Assembly (NCBI RefSeq): GCF_051195235.1 | Contig: NZ_JBNFZM010000003.1 | Coordinates: 372,001-436,000, forward strand | Source of the DNA: Tateyamaria sp947503385 | GTDB taxonomy: Bacteria > Pseudomonadota > Alphaproteobacteria > Rhodobacterales > Rhodobacteraceae | Direction of reading: 5' to 3' | Length of the DNA: 64,000 nt | Shown here: piece after piece, positions 1 through 7,881 of the stretch | How the letters are laid out: every line of letters begins with the position of its first letter | How positions within the stretch are numbered: position 1 is the first letter of the stretch | The notes under the pieces: model-generated | Told to the model about the DNA's origin: nothing | Databases searched by the model: none | What the model saw: only the letters and a program-made list of their open reading frames with translations | Translations under genes and position numbers: made by a program

Positions 1-347
1 GGGCAATCCACCGCCGCGCCGCCCTTTGCTATGACCGCGCCGCCCAAACGTTTGACCTCCGCCTCATCGGTTGTCGACATCTCCATCCAAATCTTGCCGG
101 GACCGATATGCGGCAGCATCTCGTCCATCACCGCTGCCGAAGCTGCGGGGCTGGGCAAGCAGGTGATCACGGCATCGCAGGTCTGCATCAATTCAGCCGG
201 GCTGCCGCCGTCACGCGCGCCATCGCCGACCTTGGCCGCGACCAGCGCCGCATCCAGATCGTGCACCGCCACGTCGTGGCCGTTGCGCAACAAGCTGCCC
301 GACAGCTTGCCCCCAACATTTCCCAGCCCGATGAATCCGATTTTCAT
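1..347 (-). CDS. 3-hydroxyisobutyrate dehydrogenase-family NAD(P) oxidoreductase, N-terminal part
   Basis: The reading frame begins at an ATG on the minus strand and runs off the left edge without a stop, giving 115 residues of a protein that is normally about 290 aa. It opens with a Rossmann dinucleotide motif (MKIGFIGLGNVGGK). Further on are a TCLPSPAAS stretch and a MEMSTTDE stretch, both at the positions expected for the 6-phosphogluconate/3-hydroxyisobutyrate dehydrogenase superfamily. Members reduce or oxidise small beta-hydroxyacids such as tartronate semialdehyde or 3-hydroxyisobutyrate. The substrate cannot be read from this half because the catalytic Lys region lies outside the window. 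It lies 103 bases downstream of, and on the same strand as, the uronate dehydrogenase gene. A role in sugar-acid breakdown, such as tartronate semialdehyde reduction, is possible but inferred. Confidence 0.85.
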   Translation of the reverse strand, partial: MKIGFIGLGNVGGKLSGSLLRNGHDVAVHDLDAALVAAKVGDGARDGGSPAELMQTCDAVITCLPSPAASAAVMDEMLPHIGPGKIWMEMSTTDEAEVKRLGGAVIAKGGAAVDC

Positions 348-450
348 GACAATGTTCCCCTTGGACGATACGCATTTCGCCGCAGGCAATCCGGTCCATC
401 GTGCAAAGTCCGTCCCGTTTGCGACACCTCTCACATGATGTCAGACCAAC

Positions 451-1293
451 TCAGCCCTTGCCCGTGTCATCTTTGTTAAGGTTGAGCAACGACATCGCGG
501 ATTTACCCAGTTCGATGCCCGCAAAAGGCCCTCCATGGCGCGCGTTCGACACATCATGGGGGTCAAGCGCGCCATATTCGGCAAAAATCGCCTCGGCAAA
601 CTGCTCTGCATTGTCCTGCGGCTTGTAGCCCAAATGCCGTGCCCCTGAATTGTCGACCGGCGCGCGGTCATTGTTTGACACGCCATAAATGATCGAAAAT
701 TCAGTGATCGGCGTGTCGATGGCCCGCTGCACGAGGCGCACACAATCGTCATAGCTCAACCATGTGCCCACGGCCCTGGGGTTCGTCACTTGGGCGCAGG
801 ACAGGATACGCAGACACACTGCCTCTAACCCTCGTTTTTCCCAATACATCCGACCCAAATCTTCGGCAAAGCACTTGGCCAGCCCGTAGAACGTGTCGGG
901 CCGGTGCGGCACATCGATGCCGATGGCTTCTGTTTTGGGATACATCCCAACCGCATGGATGGACGAGGCATAGACCACCCGACGGCAGCCATTGCGATGC
1001 GCGGCCTCCCAAATGTTGTACGCTCCGATGAAATTTGGCCCCAGCAATTCCTCGAACGGGCCTTCGTCCACGATCGCGCCAAAATGCACAACCATATCAG
1101 CACCTTGCAGCATCTGTTCGAACGGCGCCAGTTCAGACAGATCGGCCTTAATATAGGTCTCGTTTGCCGCAAGACCGGGCACGCTGTCGGCAATGTCCGT
1201 GCTCACGAACTCCTCGCACATTGCAGCCAGCGGCCCCCGCAGATAAGAGCCGAGCTTGCCCGCCGCTCCCGTCAAAACCAGTTTCTTCAGCAT
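451..1293 (-). CDS. udh: Uronate dehydrogenase (NAD-dependent)
   Basis: The 280-aa protein belongs to the extended SDR/epimerase superfamily. It has an N-terminal TGAAGKLG nucleotide-binding motif (residues 8-15), Ser110-Ser111 in VYASSIHAVG, and the catalytic pair Tyr136/Lys140 in FYGLAK. Length, catalytic positions and the motifs YPKTE, RPDTFYG and LSYDDCV closely follow the Agrobacterium uronate dehydrogenase as I remember it. That enzyme oxidises D-glucuronate or D-galacturonate to the aldaric acid lactone, the first step of the oxidative uronate pathway in the cytoplasm. It ends 103 bases before the neighbouring dehydrogenase and starts 10 bases after the FAD oxidase stop, so the three are probably co-transcribed. 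A generic NAD-dependent epimerase is the alternative, but the similarity is specific. Confidence 0.82.
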   Translation of the reverse strand: MLKKLVLTGAAGKLGSYLRGPLAAMCEEFVSTDIADSVPGLAANETYIKADLSELAPFEQMLQGADMVVHFGAIVDEGPFEELLGPNFIGAYNIWEAAHRNGCRRVVYASSIHAVGMYPKTEAIGIDVPHRPDTFYGLAKCFAEDLGRMYWEKRGLEAVCLRILSCAQVTNPRAVGTWLSYDDCVRLVQRAIDTPITEFSIIYGVSNNDRAPVDNSGARHLGYKPQDNAEQFAEAIFAEYGALDPHDVSNARHGGPFAGIELGKSAMSLLNLNKDDTGKG

Positions 1294-1303
1294 TGCGCGC
1301 TCC

Positions 1304-2512
1304 TCATATCACGGCCCGTTCGATGATCGGCTTTTGCGCCAGAACACGATCGAAATGGAAGGGGGTCAGATCAAGACTTCGGTACGCCCCGTATGTCAGC
1401 CATTCGGCTGTGCCACGCCCCATGGCGGGCGATTGTTGCAGACCATGCCCCGAGAACCCGTTGAGAAAGACGAAATTCTCCACCTCCGGGTGCGGCCCAA
1501 GGATCGCATTATGGTCCAATGTGTTCATCGCATAGTGCCCAGCCCATTCCGCTGTAACCTTGATCGTCTCAAACTGCGGGATGCGCGTGGCCAGCACCGG
1601 CCAGATGTGATCCTGCCACAGCGCATGATCCATCGCGAAATCATCGTATTCCACGGCCGGGTCGACCCCCGAATGCCCACCCGCCTGATAGGTACCGCCT
1701 CCGTTTTCGCGCACATGCACGCCGGACGGATCAATGGTCAGCGGCAAGTCCTGATCCAGAGGCCGTTCCGCCGCGAACACCCACGAATAGCGCTTGCGCG
1801 GCTCGACCGGCACGTCGATCCCGGCCATGGCGGCGGTGCGTGCCGCGCGCGGGCCAGAGGCATTGACCACCTGCCCGCATCCAACAACCTCTCCGCTGGC
1901 GAGCGTCACAGATTCAACGCGGGCACCACTGCGCGTGATCGCGACGACTTCGTTCTGGATGTACTCTACCCCGCGCTCGCGCGCCTGACGGCGCCACCAT
2001 TCAAAGACGGTGCTGCCATCCCAATACCCTTCGTCAACCGTGTTGATTGATCCCAACACGATGTCATCGACAGTGTAGAACGGATAGCGCGCCTTAATCT
2101 CTTCTGGCGTCATCAGCTGCGTTGCGGCCCCGGCGGCGTGCTGCACCTTGATGTTTTCGCGCAGCACGGCCGCAAACGCATCGGTGTCGGCAAGGTACAT
2201 GTAGCCAAAACTGCGAATGCTCAGGTCCGGTACGCGTGCATCACCGCCCATCCGCTCCCGAATAGTCTTGACGAAATCCGCCGCGAACTGACTGATCCGC
2301 ACGTTCAGTTCCGTAGAAAACTGCTGGCGCATACAGGAGTTGGTGTGAGCCGTCGAACATGCAGCATAGGACATGTCCCGCTCGACCACCAACACGCGGC
2401 CCTGAAAGTCATCGCTATTGGTCAGAAACCATGCCGCAGACGACCCCATGATCGCGCCCCCGATGATGATGACATCGTACTGCGCGTGCTGCGGTGCGGC
2501 GTGCTCGGTCAT
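1304..2512 (-). CDS. FAD-dependent oxidoreductase of the DAO family (sarcosine/glycine oxidase-like)
   Basis: The 402-aa protein has an N-terminal FAD-binding motif, VIIIGGAIMGSSAAW, and a C-terminal FLNGFSGHGLQQSPAMGR stretch. Both are typical of the DadA/sarcosine oxidase (DAO) fold, which oxidises secondary or primary amines, or 2-hydroxyacids in L2HGDH relatives, passing electrons to oxygen or a carrier. The ATG at 2512 is preferred because a GAGGA ribosome site lies just upstream; an extension to 2590 would add 26 residues without family character. The gene reads towards udh and is divergent from the sugar ABC importer across a 262-base region that carries repeated operator-like sites. 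The substrate is unknown. Linkage to udh hints at a sugar-acid or amino-sugar derived compound, which is inference. Confidence 0.8.
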   Translation of the reverse strand: MTEHAAPQHAQYDVIIIGGAIMGSSAAWFLTNSDDFQGRVLVVERDMSYAACSTAHTNSCMRQQFSTELNVRISQFAADFVKTIRERMGGDARVPDLSIRSFGYMYLADTDAFAAVLRENIKVQHAAGAATQLMTPEEIKARYPFYTVDDIVLGSINTVDEGYWDGSTVFEWWRRQARERGVEYIQNEVVAITRSGARVESVTLASGEVVGCGQVVNASGPRAARTAAMAGIDVPVEPRKRYSWVFAAERPLDQDLPLTIDPSGVHVRENGGGTYQAGGHSGVDPAVEYDDFAMDHALWQDHIWPVLATRIPQFETIKVTAEWAGHYAMNTLDHNAILGPHPEVENFVFLNGFSGHGLQQSPAMGRGTAEWLTYGAYRSLDLTPFHFDRVLAQKPIIERAVI

Positions 2513-2677
2513 TGCGTCGTCCTCGGAATAGGGGCCAATGGATTCGCGGCACCAAAGCAGTTTGGAAGACGTTTGCACAGTCTGTTTCAACCTCTAGCCA
2601 CAAATTCCCTGCGCTCCTCTTCGGGGAATCTTTCGCGAAAAATCAGCGGGTTGGAAAACTACACGCCTGTTTCTGAT

Positions 2678-2719
2678 GTACGCACCTCAGAAATTCGTTG
2701 ACGTGAGGTACGCCCCTCA
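2678..2719. promoter_or_regulatory. Tandem operator-like repeats between divergent operons
   Basis: Two near-identical 12-mers, GTACGCACCTCA and GTACGCCCCTCA, start exactly 30 bases apart, about three helical turns, so they face the same side of the DNA. The second copy sits in an inverted repeat TGAGG-N6-CCTCA (2704-2719). They lie between the FAD-oxidase/udh operon and the ABC importer operon and could bind a shared regulator of both. A further short dyad (GGGCAA-N11-TTGCCC, 2736-2758) lies just before the ribosome site of the binding-protein gene. No regulator is identified for these sites. Confidence 0.4.
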
Positions 2720-2774
2720 TTTTTACTGATGTCACGGGCAAACCAAGATCAATTGCCCATTCAGGGAGGAATTC

Positions 2775-4094
2775 ATGAAACGATTTAACGCGGCCGCCAT
2801 CGGCGCGGCTTTGACCTGTTCCGTGAGCGTACCGACGCTTGCCTCAGCCGAGGATCTGACATTGTGCTGGGCGGCATGGGACCCGGCGAACGCGCTGGTG
2901 GAACTGTCCAAGGAATTCGAAGCCCAATCCGGACACAGCATGAATTTCGAGTTCATCCCGTGGCCCAATTTCGCAGACCGGATGCTGAATGAACTGAACT
3001 CGGGCGGCAAACTGTGTGACCTGCTGATTGGTGACAGTCAGTGGATCGGCGGCGGTGCCGAGAACGGTCACTACGTCAAGCTGAACGATTTCTTTGATGC
3101 CGAAGGCATCAGCATGGACGATTTCGCGCCCGCCACTGTCTATGCCTATTCCACTTGGCCCAAGGGCACGCCGAACTACTATGCCCTGCCCGCCATGGGC
3201 GACGCGAACGGCTGGTTCTACCGCAAGGATTGGTTCGAGCGTGACGACATCCGCGCCGCATTCAAAGAGGCCACAGGCCGCGAATTGGGCGAACCCAAAA
3301 CCCAGCGCGAGATGCTGGAAATTGCGCAGTTCTTTCAGGGCCGCGAAATTGACGGCAAGACCGTATACGGCGCGTCGATCTTTACAGAGCGTGGCTCCGA
3401 AGGGATCACGATGGGCGTGACGTCCGCGCTGTATCCGTGGGGCTTCAAATATGAGAACACCCCCGGTTCCTACGACATGGACGGTGCCGTCAACTCGCCC
3501 GAGGCAGTCGAAGCACTTGAGTTCTATAAGGAATTCTACGAAACGGCGACGCCACCCGGATACACGAACTCGTACATGGGTGAATCGCTCGATGCGTTCA
3601 AATCCGGTCAGGTCGCCATGGCGATGAACTGGTTTGCGTTTTTCCCCGGCCTCTATGCCGACCCGAATACCGGTGGGGACAAGATCGACTTTTTCGTGAA
3701 CCCGCCGCAGAACCAAGCCGGCTCCACACTGGGCGGTCAAGGTATCTCTGTTGTGGCCTATTCGGACAAACAGGACGCCGCGCTTGAATACATCAAATGG
3801 TTCGCCAACCCCGAGGTGCAGGCCAAGTGGTGGGAACTGGGCGGCTACTCGGCCCACAACTCGGTCCTGAACGATCCGGGCTTCAAAGATAGCGCACCGT
3901 TCGCCGGTGATTTCCTCGAAGCGATGGGGGCCGTGCAGGACTTCTGGCAGGAACCGGCCTATGCCGAACTGCTGCTGGCCATGCAAAAACGCATCCACGA
4001 CTACGTGGTCGCCGATCAGGGCACGGCCCAAGAGGCACTCGACAAGTTGATCGAAGACTGGACCGAAGTCTTCGAAGATGAAGGCAAGCTGTAA
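2775..4094 (+). CDS. ABC transporter periplasmic sugar-binding protein (family 1)
   Basis: The 439-aa protein starts with a classical signal peptide, cleaved near Ala25 (LASA/EDL), and has the size and layout of family 1 solute-binding proteins (MalE/UgpB type). Features include an early ELSKEFEAQSGH helix, a central DIRAAFKEATGRE region and a C-terminal EALDKLIEDWTEVFED helix. It captures the substrate in the periplasm and delivers it to the two permeases encoded downstream. A strong AGGGAGGA ribosome site precedes the ATG. It is first in the operon and is separated from the permease genes by two perfect palindromes, an arrangement that often lets the binding protein be made in excess. The ligand is unknown; the paired ATPases and the dihydroxyacetone kinase downstream suggest a polyol or short sugar (inference). 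Confidence 0.88.
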   Translation: MKRFNAAAIGAALTCSVSVPTLASAEDLTLCWAAWDPANALVELSKEFEAQSGHSMNFEFIPWPNFADRMLNELNSGGKLCDLLIGDSQWIGGGAENGHYVKLNDFFDAEGISMDDFAPATVYAYSTWPKGTPNYYALPAMGDANGWFYRKDWFERDDIRAAFKEATGRELGEPKTQREMLEIAQFFQGREIDGKTVYGASIFTERGSEGITMGVTSALYPWGFKYENTPGSYDMDGAVNSPEAVEALEFYKEFYETATPPGYTNSYMGESLDAFKSGQVAMAMNWFAFFPGLYADPNTGGDKIDFFVNPPQNQAGSTLGGQGISVVAYSDKQDAALEYIKWFANPEVQAKWWELGGYSAHNSVLNDPGFKDSAPFAGDFLEAMGAVQDFWQEPAYAELLLAMQKRIHDYVVADQGTAQEALDKLIEDWTEVFEDEGKL

Positions 4095-4107
4095 ACTTGA
4101 GCCAACC

Positions 4108-4174
4108 GTAGTGGCGGGCTGAAGCCCGCCCTACGCCACCTCTCCCCAACAGGTAGGCCGGGCTTAAGCCCGGC
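4108..4174. repeat. Two palindromic hairpin elements (REP-like) after the binding-protein gene
   Basis: The first element is GGCGGGCT-GA-AGCCCGCC (4113-4130), extended outward by GTAG and CTAC. The second is the perfect 18-base palindrome GCCGGGCTTAAGCCCGGC (4157-4174). Both would form very stable RNA hairpins in the 106-base gap between the binding-protein and first permease genes. Neither is followed by a T-run, so they look less like a simple terminator and more like a REP-type processing or stabilising element. Such elements commonly lower expression of membrane genes relative to the binding protein. Confidence 0.6.
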
Positions 4175-4200
4175 TCTGCCCAGGACATCTGTGTGCCACA

Positions 4201-5148
4201 ATGACCGATCCCATCGCCACCCGCGCCGCAAAGGCCACGCCCCCCCGCGTTGCCCGCCAGATCAAAGGGCTGAGTGACCGCGCCATCGCCTGGATCTTTG
4301 TGGCGCCGACCATCTTCCTGCTGCTGGCGATCAACATCTTTCCGCTGATCTGGACGATCCAGCTCAGCTTTACCAACTACAAAGCCAACCGGCTCAACCG
4401 CGAGCCCGAGTTCATTGGCTTGCGCAACTACGAACGCATCCTGACCGACAGCGATATCTGGCTGAATATGCAGGCCACCGCGCATTTCCTGTTCTGGACC
4501 ATCGCGCTTCAGGTGCTGATCGGGTTTGCGTTGGCTTGGCTGATCCACCGCAATTTCAAAGGTTCCAATTTTTGGACCACCGTGATCGTGCTGCCGATGA
4601 TGCTGTCCCCGGCGGTGGTGGGCAACTTCTGGAAATTCCTCTACCAGCCGCAGATTGGCCTGTTTAACTACATCGTCACCTTCTTTACCCGCGCGGAGCC
4701 TTCCAGTTTCGAGATGCTCGGCTCCGTCCAGCTGGCACCTTGGTCCATCGTCATCGTCGACACGTGGATGTGGACGCCGTTTGTGATGCTGATCTGTCTG
4801 GCCGGGCTGCGCTCCATCCCCGACTACATCTACGAGGCAGCCGAGATCGACCGCGCCTCCAAACTCCGGCAGTTCTTTACCATCACCGTGCCCATGGTTC
4901 TGCCATTCCTGATGCTCGCCGTCCTCTTCCGTGGCATCGAGAATTTCAAGATGTTCGACCTCGTGGTGCAACTGACCGGTGGCGGACCGGGCTCAACAAC
5001 CGAACTCACCTCAATCAACCTAAAACGCGAGGCGTTCGAAAAGTGGCGAACCGGCTATGCCAGCGCCTACGCCATCATCCTCTTTGTCACGGTGTTTGGC
5101 CTCGCCAGCATCTACGTCAAGGCGCTCAACAAGGTGAAAGAACGATGA
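4201..5148 (+). CDS. Sugar ABC transporter permease, MalF/UgpA type
   Basis: The 315-aa integral membrane protein has the binding-protein-dependent permease fold. A first membrane segment lies near residues 36-57 (IFVAPTIFLLLAINIFPLIW) and further segments follow through the protein. The cytoplasmic EAA loop that docks to the ATPase reads EAAEIDRASKLRQF. Its closing section, FDLVVQLTGGGPGSTTE, is characteristic of MalF/UgpA-type permeases. It should pair with the second permease downstream. No good ribosome site precedes the ATG: an AGGAC lies about 14 bases upstream, so translation may be modest. Its stop overlaps the start of a 49-codon frame by ATGA. Confidence 0.9.
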   Translation: MTDPIATRAAKATPPRVARQIKGLSDRAIAWIFVAPTIFLLLAINIFPLIWTIQLSFTNYKANRLNREPEFIGLRNYERILTDSDIWLNMQATAHFLFWTIALQVLIGFALAWLIHRNFKGSNFWTTVIVLPMMLSPAVVGNFWKFLYQPQIGLFNYIVTFFTRAEPSSFEMLGSVQLAPWSIVIVDTWMWTPFVMLICLAGLRSIPDYIYEAAEIDRASKLRQFFTITVPMVLPFLMLAVLFRGIENFKMFDLVVQLTGGGPGSTTELTSINLKREAFEKWRTGYASAYAIILFVTVFGLASIYVKALNKVKER

Positions 5149-5294
5149 CCCGATCCATCCTTCATCTTGCCCCAGAAACGCTTGAGGCAGCGCGTCAGCG
5201 CGGGGGGGGCACCATTGGAACGCTATTGGTCCGAGAGATAATGGCGACAGCTGCCCTCCGGACCCCGAATCCGCAAATGGACCACAGATCATGA
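5145..5294 (+). CDS. Possible 49-aa protein bridging the two permease genes
   Basis: This short frame starts in the ATGA that ends the first permease and ends in the ATGA that starts the second, so it is coupled on both sides. The product begins MTRSILHLAPETLEAARQRG and has no obvious membrane segment or known domain. It contains a run of eight or nine G bases around 5200-5208. The double overlap is what a real coupled gene would look like, and without it there would be an unusual 142-base gap in an otherwise overlapping operon. It could instead be a chance frame within a translated spacer. I do not recognise a family. Confidence 0.4.
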   Translation: MTRSILHLAPETLEAARQRGGGTIGTLLVREIMATAALRTPNPQMDHRS

Positions 5295-6229
5295 GCGCCC
5301 ATTCCATCACCGAACCCTCCGGTCGCTCCAAATGGGTCGCAGGCACGTTGGTCATCACCTACGCGCTGATTACGATGATCCCGCTGGCGTGGATCATGCT
5401 GACCGGGTTCAAATCACCCGCTGACGCGATCAGCTATCCGCCCAAAGTCGTGTTCGAACCCACGCTCGAAGGGTACGTGAACCTGTTTACCACCCGGACA
5501 CGGCAGACCGACGACTTCCTCGCCGCGAACCCACCCGAAAACTGGGCGGACGAGATCGTGCGCCAATACGACATGGTCATCGTCGGCCCCTCGAAATTCG
5601 GCGAACGGTTCTTCAACTCGGTGATCATCGGCTTTGGCTCAACCTTTCTCAGCATCTTTTTGGGCACTCTCGCCGCCTATGCGTTCAGCAGGTTCAAAAT
5701 TCCACTCGCCGACGACCTGCTGTTTTTCATCCTCAGTACGCGGATGATGCCCCCCATCGCTGTCGCCATCCCCATCTTCCTGATGTACCGCAACCTCGGT
5801 CTGTCGGACACGCATCTGGGCATGATCCTGCTCTATACGGCGGTGAACATCTCCCTCGCTGTCTGGTTGCTCAAAGGGTTCATCGACGAAATCCCGCGCG
5901 AGTACGAAGAGGCCGCGTTGATCGACGGCTACACCCGGTTTCAGGCCTTCTACAAGGTCGTGCTGCCACAGGCCGCTACTGGCATCGCTTCCACCGCGAT
6001 CTTCTGCCTGATCTTTGCGTGGAACGAATATGCTTTTGCCGTCCTGCTGACCTCGGCCACCGCGCAAACGGCGCCGCCGTTCATTCCGACCATCATCGGC
6101 GTCGGTGGCCTTGACTGGCCCGCGGTCGCGGCAGGGGCCACGATCTTCCTGCTGCCCGTGATGATCTTCACCATCCTGCTGCGCAAGCACCTGCTGCGCG
6201 GGATCACCTTCGGAGCTGTACGCAAATGA
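5291..6229 (+). CDS. Sugar ABC transporter permease, MalG/UgpE type
   Basis: The 312-aa protein has a membrane segment near residues 18-40. A long periplasmic loop (about 45-105) follows, then five more hydrophobic segments. The EAA loop reads EYEEAALIDGYTRFQAFYKVVLP, the signature of MalG-type inner-membrane permeases that contact the ATPase. The motif STRMMPPIAVAIP before it is also typical. It forms the heterodimeric channel with the upstream permease. Its ATG overlaps the stop of the small upstream frame, and its own stop overlaps the start of the 64-aa membrane protein, consistent with tight translational coupling. Confidence 0.9.
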   Translation: MSAHSITEPSGRSKWVAGTLVITYALITMIPLAWIMLTGFKSPADAISYPPKVVFEPTLEGYVNLFTTRTRQTDDFLAANPPENWADEIVRQYDMVIVGPSKFGERFFNSVIIGFGSTFLSIFLGTLAAYAFSRFKIPLADDLLFFILSTRMMPPIAVAIPIFLMYRNLGLSDTHLGMILLYTAVNISLAVWLLKGFIDEIPREYEEAALIDGYTRFQAFYKVVLPQAATGIASTAIFCLIFAWNEYAFAVLLTSATAQTAPPFIPTIIGVGGLDWPAVAAGATIFLLPVMIFTILLRKHLLRGITFGAVRK

Positions 6230-6420
6230 TGTCCTTCATTACTGGCCTGATGCGCCTGCACCGCGGCCCATGGGAGATGCTGGCAACCATCATCATCGCC
6301 CTAGGCGTGGTTATGCTCATGCAGCCATTTGTGATGTGGGCCTACACCTATTCCTTCATCACAACGCTCGTGGGCACGGTCATGTTCATCGTGGTCAGCC
6401 ATTTTCCGGAAGGGGACTAA
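6226..6420 (+). CDS. Small membrane protein (64 aa) of the ABC operon
   Basis: The protein has two closely spaced hydrophobic stretches (about residues 17-38 and 41-58; ATIIIALGVVMLMQPF and FITTLVGTVMFIVV) and little else. It overlaps the preceding permease by ATGA and ends two bases before the next gene. Glycerol-type ABC importers with two ATPases (GlpSTPQV) also carry a small membrane protein next to the permeases, so this may be an accessory subunit in a similar position. That is inference from gene order, as I do not recognise its family. Confidence 0.7.
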   Translation: MMSFITGLMRLHRGPWEMLATIIIALGVVMLMQPFVMWAYTYSFITTLVGTVMFIVVSHFPEGD

Positions 6421-6422
6421 AC

Positions 6423-6791
6423 ATGCTGGAACAAGCCTGCCCCATTTTACCCGCCCGCGACTTTGCGACCACCCGGACGTTCTACGAAAGCTGGGGATTC
6501 GTGTCGTGGTACGACGACGGAAACTACATGCTGACAAATCGGGACAAAATCGAACTGCATTTCTTTCACCACGCCAATCACCGGCCTCAGGACAGCACGC
6601 ACGGCGCCTATATCCGCCCCACGGATGTGGACGCGGTGTCGGACCTTTTGGCCGGGCTGAACCTACCGGCAGACACGGGCTTTCCCCGGTTCCAGCCTGC
6701 GGAAAACAAACCCTGGGGAATGCGCGAGGCAACGCTCTGGGATCCCGACGGCAACCTTCTCAGGATCGGAGAAAATATTCCAAATGGCTGA
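6423..6791 (+). CDS. VOC-family (glyoxalase/bleomycin-resistance-like) protein
   Basis: The 122-aa protein begins MLEQACPILPARDFATTRTFY and contains the beta-alpha-beta modules of the vicinal oxygen chelate superfamily. Marks are an early AxDFATTRxFYExWGF helix, ELHFFHH with possible metal-binding residues in the middle, and REATLWDPDGNLLRIG at the end, where the DPDGN turn is diagnostic. Members bind a metal for isomerase or dioxygenase chemistry, or bind drugs without catalysis. Its placement between transporter membrane and ATPase genes, overlapping the latter by eight bases, suggests work on the imported compound or a related aldehyde. No specific activity can be assigned. Bleomycin resistance itself is unlikely. 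Confidence 0.8.
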   Translation: MLEQACPILPARDFATTRTFYESWGFVSWYDDGNYMLTNRDKIELHFFHHANHRPQDSTHGAYIRPTDVDAVSDLLAGLNLPADTGFPRFQPAENKPWGMREATLWDPDGNLLRIGENIPNG

Positions 6792-7881
6792 GATCGTTAT
6801 CAAAAACGTCCGCAAGGAATTCGGCGATTTTGTCGCTGTGCGCGAGTCGTCCTTTACCGTCGAGGACGGCGAGTTTTTCATGCTTCTGGGTCCTTCGGGC
6901 TGCGGTAAAACCACAACCTTGCGCATGATTGCGGGGCTTGAGTTGCCCACCAGCGGAGAGATCTACCTCGACGGCGAAGAGATCGGGCAGCGCCCGCCCT
7001 CCGAACGCGATATCGCCTTCGTGTTCCAGATGTTCGCGCTCTACCCGCATATGAACGTCTACCGGAACTTGTCTTACCCGCTGGTCAGTCAGGGGATGCC
7101 GCGCGCGCAGGTGCGCGCCAAAGTGGACGAGGTCGCAACGATCCTCGGCATCAAGGACATCCTGAAAAAGCCCGTGGGTGGTCTGTCGGGCGGCGACCGG
7201 CAACGGGTTGCGCTTGGGCGTGCCATCGTCCGGGAACCCAAGGCGTTCATGATGGACGAACCGCTGGGCGCGCTGGATGCAGAATTCCGCGAACACATGG
7301 CCGAAGAACTGCGTGCGCTGCACGACCGGATGGGGGCCACCACCGTATACGTGACCCACGACCAGCTTGAGGCCATGCAAATGGGCGACAAGATCGTCGT
7401 GATGAACAATGCGGTTGTCGAGCAATTCGGCACCCCGCAAGAGATTTACGACAAGCCAGCGACCATGTTCGTCGCCAATTTCATCGGCTCGCCGTCGATG
7501 AATTTTCTCAACTTTCAGGGACAAGTGGCGGCAGGCTCGAACAGCGTGATGCTTGAGGGCACGGAATTGGGCGTGCCGGTTTTGCGCGATGGCGCATCTG
7601 GAGAGTTGGTGTTTGGAGTGCGGCCTGAACATATTACCCTAAACGATACGGGTGCGTATCGCGGTAAGGTGATCGCGACCGAATACCTTGGCACCACCCA
7701 GATCGTGACCCTGAATACACCCAACGGTGATCTCAAGGCGCGCATCGCCTCCGATCAGCCTGCAACTGTCGGCGAGACTGTCGGCATGGACTTCAATCCG
7801 GGGACGATCACGCTTTTTGATCGCGGCACGGGCCATGCGCTGCGCTCCGCCCTGAACGAAGGAGTGCTGGCCCATGGCTGA
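6784..7881 (+). CDS. Sugar ABC transporter ATP-binding protein (first of a pair)
   Basis: The 365-aa cytoplasmic ATPase has Walker A GPSGCGKT (36-43), a Q-loop near Gln82, the signature LSGGD (134-138), Walker B AFMMDEP (154-160) and a switch His in VTHDQ. A C-terminal TOBE-type regulatory domain follows (FGVRPEHITL near 280). This is the MalK/UgpC architecture. The signature carries Asp where Glu or Gln is usual. The start overlaps the VOC gene and the end overlaps the second ATPase gene. With its partner it probably forms a heterodimeric motor, as in GlpS/GlpT-type importers, rather than the usual homodimer. Confidence 0.9.
   Translation: MAEIVIKNVRKEFGDFVAVRESSFTVEDGEFFMLLGPSGCGKTTTLRMIAGLELPTSGEIYLDGEEIGQRPPSERDIAFVFQMFALYPHMNVYRNLSYPLVSQGMPRAQVRAKVDEVATILGIKDILKKPVGGLSGGDRQRVALGRAIVREPKAFMMDEPLGALDAEFREHMAEELRALHDRMGATTVYVTHDQLEAMQMGDKIVVMNNAVVEQFGTPQEIYDKPATMFVANFIGSPSMNFLNFQGQVAAGSNSVMLEGTELGVPVLRDGASGELVFGVRPEHITLNDTGAYRGKVIATEYLGTTQIVTLNTPNGDLKARIASDQPATVGETVGMDFNPGTITLFDRGTGHALRSALNEGVLAHG

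Noticed and set aside
1256..2050. Plus-strand 264-codon frame opposite the FAD oxidase
   Set aside because: Arg/His-rich translation without domains; explained by codon bias of the real gene.
2844..4971. Long minus-strand open frames opposite the binding protein and first permease
   Set aside because: Composition is Gly/Arg/His/Asp-rich without domains, and the plus-strand products are clear family members.
6423..6791. True bleomycin-resistance function for the VOC protein
   Set aside because: VOC proteins are functionally diverse; the operon context points to metabolism, and nothing in the sequence specifies drug binding.
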